From Mycobacterium sp. (GTDB lineage: Bacteria; Actinomycetota; Actinomycetes; Mycobacteriales; Mycobacteriaceae): a stretch of 39,044 nucleotides of DNA. Below, piece by piece: positions 33,916 to 39,044 of the stretch (its first letter is position 1; each line of letters begins with the position of its first letter). Below the pieces are notes generated by a model. That model was not told the DNA's origin and did no database searches. It saw nothing but the letters and a program-made list of their open reading frames with translations. The stretch is from NCBI RefSeq assembly GCF_025933915.1, contig NZ_JAICZA010000029.1, forward strand, positions 1 to 39,044, written 5' to 3'. Position numbers and translations under genes: made by a program.

Positions 33916-34479
33916 CTAGTCGAGCCGGATCAGCTCTGAGTCGGCCCCCGAACCCACGTCGCACAGCAGCGTCTCGGTGGGAGCGACGTCGGCATCCGAA
34001 ATACCTTCTGCCGCAAGTGCATAACCCTTGAACATGCGCGCCGCCCCACTGAGCAGATGCTGGGCGCGGGTCGTCGCACGGTTCACTTCCAGCGGCCACC
34101 CGTCGCCCCACAACGCGACCTCCGTGAGCCGGTTGTCCAGCGAGTCGAGCACCGCGGTACGCACCCGCGCGTCGGCGGTGAATGCCTCGGCGCTGACGGC
34201 CAGGCTTGCCGAGCCCGCCCCCAGGGTGGCCAGCGATGACTCGAGGTCCGATGCCCGAACGCCCAGGATCCGCAGCGACCGGGTGTCGCAGCCCAGCGGG
34301 AGCAGCACGGTCACCTCCCAGCCGGCCATCGCCCGGTCGTAGAGCCAACCGCCGGCCGATTGCACGACATCGGCGGCGCTGGCCGCGACGACGTCCAGTC
34401 GATACCGCAGGCCCTCGCCATGGGCCTCGGTTGCTCGGGCGGCGCTGCTCTTGCTGATGTCGAACGTTGGAGCGACCAT
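33916..34479 (-). CDS. Hypothetical protein, first gene of the catabolic operon
   Basis: A 187-residue protein I do not recognise with certainty. It contains a segment typical of uncharacterised mycobacterial proteins (SAGGWLYDRAMAGWEVTVLL, then DTRSLRILGVR) and a C-terminal CDVGSGADSELIRLD. There is no signal peptide, no membrane segment and no catalytic motif. The ATG at 34479 follows GAGGAA by seven bases; a GTG at 34497 is in frame but overlaps the ribosome site. As the leading gene it might be a sensor, a chaperone or a structural factor; there is no evidence to choose. Confidence 0.7.
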   Translation of the reverse strand: MVAPTFDISKSSAARATEAHGEGLRYRLDVVAASAADVVQSAGGWLYDRAMAGWEVTVLLPLGCDTRSLRILGVRASDLESSLATLGAGSASLAVSAEAFTADARVRTAVLDSLDNRLTEVALWGDGWPLEVNRATTRAQHLLSGAARMFKGYALAAEGISDADVAPTETLLCDVGSGADSELIRLD

Positions 34480-34499
34480 CGATCCATTCCTCACCACTG

Positions 34500-34535
34500 C
34501 CCGCAGCGACTCCGCTGGCGGGCCTCAAGCGCTTG
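34500..34535 (-). promoter_or_regulatory. Hairpin and CAAGCGCTTG palindrome upstream of the operon
   Basis: In the 160-base gap before the operon, CAAGCGCTTG (34526-34535) is a perfect 10-bp palindrome whose core equals the CAAG-NN-CTTG core of the KstR2 motif as I recall it, although the outer A and T of that motif do not match. Next to it (34500-34522) is a hairpin CCCGCAGCG/CGCTGGCGGG with one bulged base. A weak TTTACA (-35-like) lies at 34624-34619, without a clear -10. No regulator gene is nearby. Confidence 0.4.
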
Positions 34536-34639
34536 TCATGGGCCTTCTCAAGGGCTGGAGCCGCTGCACGCGTCGGGTGAAGCGACTCACCGCACAGCGT
34601 GACACTTCTGGCGAAATTTGTAAAGGTCCGGGCGACCCG

Positions 34640-35809
34640 TCACCCACCGCGGCGCGCCTCGAGGTCGGCCAGGACTTCCTCGGTGTGCTGCCCGAGTTCT
34701 GGTGCCGCAGAACGCGGTGCCCAGGGGGTGCCGTGAAAATCCGCCGGTGTGGCCACCATCGGCACGACCGCGTCCCCGTCGGGCACGTCGACGATGCCGC
34801 CCGCGGCGTGGAACTGCTCGTCGGCCACGACGTCCTCGAGGGTATTGACCGGCGACCAGAAGAAATCCGGTTCGCCGGCGAAGACCCGCGCCCACTCGTC
34901 GAGCGGGCGGGTCGCGAAGATCTCGTCGAGCGCGGCGATCAGCGCCGCCGAGTTGACCGCGCGGGAGCGGGCATCGGCGAACCGGGGATCGTCGCGCCAT
35001 TCGGGGCGGCCCACCGCGCGGCACAACGCCGGCCAGTGCCGCTCGGGCTCGAGACCGACGATCCAGAACCGCCGCCCGTCCTGGGCGGTGTAGTTGTTCA
35101 TGCAGGGGTTTCCCATGGAATCGCGTTGCCCGATCGCGATCGGCTGGCCGCTCATCAGATAGGTGTTCAGGTCGAAGCTGACGGTGTAGGCGCCCTGCCG
35201 GTACAGCGAGGTCGTCACCAGTTGGCCCGTCCCCGTGCGCTCGCGTGCGAGCAGTGCCGCGCAGACCGCCGCGGCCATCGTCATCCCGGCCGAGTGATCA
35301 CCCATCCCGCCGCGCTGAAACGGCGGCGTCTCGCCGGGCCGGGTGAGCAGGTGGGCCACGCCGGCCCTCGACCAGAACGCTGCCACGTCGTAGGCGGCGC
35401 GATCGGCGTCCGGCCCGCTTTCGCCGTAGCCGGTGATCAGCCCGTAGACCAGGCTGGGGTTGGCCGCCGCCACCGACTCGAAGTCCAGCCCGAGCCGTTG
35501 TAGCGCGCCGGGACGCACATTGGTCAGGAAAACGTCTGCGCCGGCGAGCAATTCGAACGCGGTGCCACGACCCGCGTCGGTGCCCAGGTCCAACACCACG
35601 CTGCGCTTGGACCGGTTGTCCATTTCGAACGGCGGGTTGAGACCCAGGTCGCATCCCAGCATCCGGCCGAACATGCGCGCCGGATCACCGGTCGGCGGCT
35701 CGATCTTGATCACGTCCGCGCCCCAGTCCGCCAGGATGCCGCCGGCGGCCGGTCCGGCCACCCACACCCCGAGCTCGACGACTTTGACGCCTTCCACCGG
35801 TCCCGCCAT
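34640..35809 (-). CDS. Class III (CaiB/BaiF) CoA-transferase
   Basis: A 389-residue family III CoA-transferase. The N-terminal Rossmann half begins VEGVKVVELGVWVAGP and continues to ADWGADVIKIEPPTGD. The catalytic aspartate is Asp171 in GGMGDHSAG. The C-terminal part (AELGQHTEEVL-like APELGQHTEEVLADL) is typical. It moves CoA between acids, for instance to activate a pathway acid. The ATG at 35809 has no strong ribosome site. It is 160 bases before the nine-gene operon and reads in the same direction, so it may be part of the same regulon or a read-through transcript. Confidence 0.9.
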   Translation of the reverse strand: MAGPVEGVKVVELGVWVAGPAAGGILADWGADVIKIEPPTGDPARMFGRMLGCDLGLNPPFEMDNRSKRSVVLDLGTDAGRGTAFELLAGADVFLTNVRPGALQRLGLDFESVAAANPSLVYGLITGYGESGPDADRAAYDVAAFWSRAGVAHLLTRPGETPPFQRGGMGDHSAGMTMAAAVCAALLARERTGTGQLVTTSLYRQGAYTVSFDLNTYLMSGQPIAIGQRDSMGNPCMNNYTAQDGRRFWIVGLEPERHWPALCRAVGRPEWRDDPRFADARSRAVNSAALIAALDEIFATRPLDEWARVFAGEPDFFWSPVNTLEDVVADEQFHAAGGIVDVPDGDAVVPMVATPADFHGTPWAPRSAAPELGQHTEEVLADLEARRGG

Positions 35810-35823
35810 GGGTTCACCCTAAG

Positions 35824-35887
35824 CGCCGAGTGTGGGGCCTAGGCACCGGAACTACCCCAGTTTGGTGCCTCGGCCCCACGCTCGACG
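35824..35887. repeat. 64-base imperfect palindrome between divergent genes
   Basis: Arms at 35824-35847 and 35864-35887 (24 bases each) pair at about 21 of 24 positions. The central part runs GTGGGGCCTAGGCACC against GGTGCCTCGGCCCCAC with one mismatch. The 16-base loop contains a further AACT/AGTT pair. It occupies most of the 97-base gap between the divergent CoA-transferase and DUF427 genes, so it may be an operator or a dispersed palindromic element. Confidence 0.8.
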
Positions 35888-35893
35888 GCCTTC

Positions 35894-35899
35894 TAGGCT
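35894..35899 (+). promoter_or_regulatory. Leaderless -10 element of the DUF427 gene
   Basis: TAGGCT (TANNNT) followed by seven bases and the ATG at 35907. It is the same box and spacing as at sigG. No -35 fits because the palindrome arm occupies that region. Confidence 0.5.
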
Positions 35900-35906
35900 T
35901 GGCTCC

Positions 35907-36593
35907 ATGAGCCTGGTAGCAGGGCGTGGTCCGCTCAGCAGCGATCCGGCGGGGCGCTTCTCGCCCCCGATACCCGACGGCGTTGTCTACGTCGAGCCGC
36001 ATCCACGGCGCGTGCAGGCGGTCAAGGACGGGCGGCTGGTGATCGACACCGAGCGGGCGCTGATGGTGCACCGGCCGGGCCGACCGCTGTGCTACGTCTT
36101 CGCCGCCGACGACGTCGGCGACCTGCCGAGTGAGCCGGAGCCGGAGGCACCGGGTTTCGTTCAGGTCCGGTGGGACGCCGTCGACACGTGGTTCGAGGAG
36201 GGACGCAAACTCGTCCACTACCCGCCCAATCCCTATCACCGCGTCGACTGCCGTCCGACACAGCGCCGCCTGCGCGTCCGCGTCGCCGGCACCACGCTGG
36301 TCGACACGGACGACACGATGATTCTTTTCGAGACCGCGCTCGACCCCAGGTTGTATGTCGACCCGGCACACGTGCGCACCGATCTGCTGCGGCGATCCGA
36401 GACGTCGAGCTACTGCAACTACAAGGGCTTCGCGACGTATTGGTCGTTCGGCTCGGGCGAGAATGTCGTCGAGGACGTCGCCTGGTGTTATCTCGACACG
36501 CCGCCGGAAAGCCTGCCCATCAACGGGCTTCTGAGTTTCGACGACGCCCGCGTCGACGTGCTGGCCGAGCTGCCGGTCAGCGGCCGTAGCTAG
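35907..36593 (+). CDS. Double DUF427-domain protein
   Basis: A 228-residue protein with two DUF427-like units. The first is at about residues 25-75 (YVEPHPRRVQAVKDGRLVIDT, then ERALMVHRPG). The second, better-formed unit is at about 120-220 (VRVAGTTLVDTDDTMILFET, then YVDPAHV and SSYCNYKGFATYW). The C-terminal FDDARVDVL is typical of the family. Its biochemical role is unknown, although a cofactor- or small-ligand-binding beta fold has been seen for this family. It is transcribed from a leaderless promoter and overlaps the convergent acyl-CoA dehydrogenase gene by 17 bases. Confidence 0.82.
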   Translation: MSLVAGRGPLSSDPAGRFSPPIPDGVVYVEPHPRRVQAVKDGRLVIDTERALMVHRPGRPLCYVFAADDVGDLPSEPEPEAPGFVQVRWDAVDTWFEEGRKLVHYPPNPYHRVDCRPTQRRLRVRVAGTTLVDTDDTMILFETALDPRLYVDPAHVRTDLLRRSETSSYCNYKGFATYWSFGSGENVVEDVAWCYLDTPPESLPINGLLSFDDARVDVLAELPVSGRS

Positions 36594-37758
36594 GCCGCCC
36601 GAGCCCCAGACCGTGCTGGGCGATCATGTTGCGAAACACCTCCATGGTGCCTCCGTAGATCCCGGCGGGCACGCCGTGCCGGAAGATGAATTCGATACCA
36701 CCGTCGTCTGCGGAACCTGTTGTATCGGTGGGCAATGCCGATGCCGTCCCCAGCATGTCCATCAATTCCTGGGAGACGTCGCGCATGGTCTGGATGAGCC
36801 CCACGCGCCCGTACATCTCGGGAGTCGACATGGCCGCCTCGATCCGGGCCATGCTGCGCCCGAGGCGGTATTTCGTCGCCTCGTCGTCGATCGGGCGTCG
36901 CCCGTTCGCATCGGGTGTGGACAGGATCGCCGCGACTCGGTCGGCTGCCTCGGCCATCAGGTGGCCGTGCTCTGACAGCATCGAAATGTTCTGCAGGCCA
37001 TGGTCTTGGATCTCGGTGACGCCATGTTCGGCGTCGAGGGCGAACCGCATTACTGTCCAGCCGCCGTTGACCTCACCGATCCGGTAGAGGTCATCGACCC
37101 GCACGTCGCTGTAGTACACGATGTTGGTGCGGTCACCATCCAGGGTGCGGATCCCCTGGATCTCGATGCCCTCCGAATCCAGCGGCACCAGAAACATGGT
37201 CAGGTTTTTGTGCTTGGGTCCTTGCGGATCGGTGTTGGTGAGCAGGAAGACATACCTGGCGTTCTGCGCGTTCGAGGTGAACATCTTGGATCCGTTGATG
37301 ACCCAGCTCGATCCATGCGCCTCCCGCACCGCTCGCGTCTTGCAGGTGGCGACGTCGGAGCCGCCCTCGGGCTCGGTGTAGCCCAGGCATAGCCGAATCT
37401 CACCGGACAGCACGCCCGGCAGCACCGCGTCGGCGAGTTCGGCTGCCCCGAACTGCTGCACCAACCGCGCGACGACCGCCGTGGTGCCCCAGTGGAACCA
37501 CGGGGCATGGGCACGACCGATCTCGAGGTGGAAGATCCGGCGGCGCACCGGATTGAAGCCGCCTTCGGACTCCAGCTTCCAGTCCGACGCTAGATAGCCC
37601 GCTTCACCCAATGCCAAATGGACTTGCTCACTGAAGTTTTCACCGGTCTCACGATCGCGCCGCCGTACCTCGTCGGTGACGTGTTCGGTGAGGAACTCCC
37701 GAAACTGATCGTAGAAATCCTGGTCCTCGGCCGACAGTTCAACGCGGGAAAAATCCAT
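36577..37758 (-). CDS. Acyl-CoA dehydrogenase family protein
   Basis: A 393-residue flavoprotein of the acyl-CoA dehydrogenase fold: N-terminal helices (about 1-120), a middle beta-domain with GYTEPEGGSD (126-135) and SWVINGSKMFTSNA, and a C-terminal helical domain. Near the end, YGGTMEVFRN (368-377) stands where many family members have YEGTSE: the catalytic Glu position is Gly369. In some subfamilies the base is supplied from another helix or another subunit. It therefore may be inactive alone, or use a different base. The ATG at 37758 directly follows the stop of the LLM gene. Confidence 0.88.
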   Translation of the reverse strand: MDFSRVELSAEDQDFYDQFREFLTEHVTDEVRRRDRETGENFSEQVHLALGEAGYLASDWKLESEGGFNPVRRRIFHLEIGRAHAPWFHWGTTAVVARLVQQFGAAELADAVLPGVLSGEIRLCLGYTEPEGGSDVATCKTRAVREAHGSSWVINGSKMFTSNAQNARYVFLLTNTDPQGPKHKNLTMFLVPLDSEGIEIQGIRTLDGDRTNIVYYSDVRVDDLYRIGEVNGGWTVMRFALDAEHGVTEIQDHGLQNISMLSEHGHLMAEAADRVAAILSTPDANGRRPIDDEATKYRLGRSMARIEAAMSTPEMYGRVGLIQTMRDVSQELMDMLGTASALPTDTTGSADDGGIEFIFRHGVPAGIYGGTMEVFRNMIAQHGLGLGRPSYGR

Positions 37759-38679
37759 TTAGGCCACGTCGATCACGAGGGTCCGGAAACGGTCGAGAGT
37801 CTCGAGCGCATGCGTCATGCTGTCGCCGGGCAGGTGGACGCTGACCCAGGTGACCCCGAGCTTCCCCAGCTTGTCCAGGCCGTCCAGGTAAGCGTCGGCG
37901 TTGAACGCGTCGTCGGCGGGACTGCCGCCCTCGAAGTTGGTGAAGGTGATGTCGATCGCGGACCAATCCCGGCCCGCCGCATCGCATCTGCGCCGGAGGT
38001 CGTCGATCCCCTCGGTGAGCTTCTGCACCGAGTCGATGACGGCCGTACCGGCGGTCTGCGCCAGTTGGGGCGGCGCGGGAAACGGGCACCAGCCGTCGCC
38101 GTACTGCGCCACCCGCTGGCGCGACGCGCTGGTGTTGCCACCGATCCAGATCGGTGGGTGCGGGCGGCTGACGGGACGGGGATGCGCGGTGATACCACGC
38201 GCGCTGAAATGCTTTCCCTCAAAGGAAATGTCATCCTCGGTCCAGACGGCCCGAATCACCTGCAGCGCTTCCTCGAACAGCTCGGCGCGCTCGTCATAGC
38301 TGACGCCCAGCGCCGCGAACTCACGCTTGAGATAGCCCACGCCCACCGCGAGCGTGAAACGGCCGCCGGACAACAGGTCGAGGGTGGCGCCGGACTTGGC
38401 CACCACGAACGGGTTTCGATACGGCAGCACCACGATGTTGGGGATCAGTCGCAGAGTGGACGTCGTCGCCGCGGCGAAACCCAGTGCGACGAAAGGGTCT
38501 AACGCGTCATGCCCACCGGCCTCAAGCCACCGCTGCGACGGCGCCGGGTGGTCGGTGAAGCCGAAACCGTGGATCCCGGCCGCTTCGGTCGCCGCGGCCA
38601 CCTTGCCGATGCCGTCCCCGCTCACCAATTCCGGGTTGTAGGGATGACTGTGCATCGGGTGGGTGATGGTGAAGTACAT
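37759..38679 (-). CDS. F420-dependent luciferase-like (LLM) oxidoreductase
   Basis: A 306-residue TIM-barrel protein of the LLM class. It shows the TDHPAP segment, LIPNIVVLPYRNPFVVAKSG and LLSGGRFTLAVGVGY, and the later PRPVSRPHPPIWIGG. These are the usual marks of mycobacterial F420-dependent members (TIGR03619-like). It reduces or oxidises a pathway intermediate with F420; FMN use cannot be excluded. It immediately precedes the acyl-CoA dehydrogenase gene on the same strand and follows the thioesterase gene by 16 bases, so the three probably form an operon. Confidence 0.88.
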   Translation of the reverse strand: MYFTITHPMHSHPYNPELVSGDGIGKVAAATEAAGIHGFGFTDHPAPSQRWLEAGGHDALDPFVALGFAAATTSTLRLIPNIVVLPYRNPFVVAKSGATLDLLSGGRFTLAVGVGYLKREFAALGVSYDERAELFEEALQVIRAVWTEDDISFEGKHFSARGITAHPRPVSRPHPPIWIGGNTSASRQRVAQYGDGWCPFPAPPQLAQTAGTAVIDSVQKLTEGIDDLRRRCDAAGRDWSAIDITFTNFEGGSPADDAFNADAYLDGLDKLGKLGVTWVSVHLPGDSMTHALETLDRFRTLVIDVA

Positions 38680-38695
38680 CGGACTTTTCCAGCCG

Positions 38696-39044
38696 TCAGA
38701 AGCGTGCGCGGGAATCGATCGAGGTGTCGCTGGTCCGCAGCGGGCGGATCAGCGCCTCCTGGGCGAAGGAGGCCAGCAGCTCACCCTCTTGTGTGTGCAC
38801 GGCGCCGCGCACATACGACATTCCCGCGCCCACCTGAGTGCTCTCATGCGTGTAGAGCAGCCACCCGTCCCAGCGCACCGGCTCGTGGAAGGCGACCGAG
38901 ATGCTCATCGGTGCGGTGGACACGGTCAGGTGCGCCTGGGCGGTGCCGATGCCTTCGTGCGCGCGCATGGTGGTGGAGATCCCCAGGTGGCCGGTGAAGT
39001 ACGCCAGCAGCGCCTTAGCCAGGTCGTCGCGGGTCGGGATCGGG
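38696..39044 (-). CDS. TesB-type acyl-CoA thioesterase, C-terminal part (runs off the window)
   Basis: The visible 115 codons end at a TGA at 38696-38698. They contain a C-terminal hotdog half of the TesB/thioesterase II type: FHEPVRWDGWLLYTHESTQ, then YVRGAVHTQEGELLASFAQE ending in ALIRP. Gln in AQEA matches the catalytic Gln of E. coli TesB. The TesB aspartate before the FHRP motif appears to be a serine here (PMSISVAFHEP), judging from memory of the E. coli sequence. It likely hydrolyses acyl-CoA for the F420 and acyl-CoA dehydrogenase genes that follow. The start lies beyond the window. Confidence 0.82.
   Translation of the reverse strand, partial: PIPTRDDLAKALLAYFTGHLGISTTMRAHEGIGTAQAHLTVSTAPMSISVAFHEPVRWDGWLLYTHESTQVGAGMSYVRGAVHTQEGELLASFAQEALIRPLRTSDTSIDSRARF

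Noticed and set aside
34526..34535. Calling CAAGCGCTTG a definite KstR2 site
   Set aside because: The core matches but the conserved outer A and T do not; a perfect 10-bp palindrome of this type can occur by chance in GC-rich DNA.

Overview
The window comes from a high-GC mycobacterium, most likely a slow-growing non-tuberculous species. The evidence is recognition of the complete mce1 lipid-import locus with its usual neighbours, here running on the minus strand, i.e. reversed relative to the H37Rv numbering used for comparison. Identifications rest on reading motifs and on remembered family and gene-order knowledge; no search was run.

Left part (1-8922): a monoacylglycerol lipase (Rv0183-like, minus) diverges from the ECF sigma factor gene sigG (plus). 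Three genes then separate sigG from its usual neighbour, a pirin: a GESQS alpha/beta hydrolase, a DapB-fold oxidoreductase and an IclR regulator. The pirin (Rv0181c-like), a YhgE/ABC-2-like membrane protein (Rv0180c-like) and the exported glycosidase-fold protein LprO follow.

Middle (8962-25537): the mce1 locus reads right to left: fadD5, yrbE1A, yrbE1B, mce1A, B, C, D, E (lprK), F, then four Mce-associated membrane proteins. The divergent gene for the FadR-type repressor Mce1R flanks it. Most stop and start codons overlap by 4 nt, so translation is probably coupled. Within the locus there are a perfect 8-bp inverted repeat covering the fadD5 -10 box, a second promoter before yrbE1A, a 35-bp direct repeat between mce1D and mce1E, and an internal block of mce1A with clearly different codon use. 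The transport ATPase (MceG) is not in the window. Beyond mce1R lie a SRPBCC protein (Rv0164-like), a hotdog thioesterase (Rv0163-like) and adhE1.

Right part (26661-39044): a nine-gene, tightly packed minus-strand operon (34479 down to 26661) encodes an unknown protein, a NIPSNAP-like protein, a cytochrome P450, a zinc-type dehydrogenase, an HpcH/HpaI aldolase, a SnoaL-like protein, an SDR, a Baeyer-Villiger monooxygenase and an HSL-family esterase. Its enzyme set suggests oxidation of a hydrocarbon-like or terpenoid/steroid-like substrate to a ketone, oxygen insertion to an ester or lactone, hydrolysis and aldol cleavage. It is flanked by a class III CoA-transferase, a DUF427 protein, an acyl-CoA dehydrogenase, an F420-type luciferase-like oxidoreductase and the 3' end of a TesB-type thioesterase gene. 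This region is the best candidate for an undescribed pathway. It shares an enzyme core with the mymA operon of M. tuberculosis but adds the P450, aldolase, SnoaL and NIPSNAP parts.

No gap exceeds about 300 bases without a gene. No tRNA, rRNA, CRISPR array or insertion sequence was seen.
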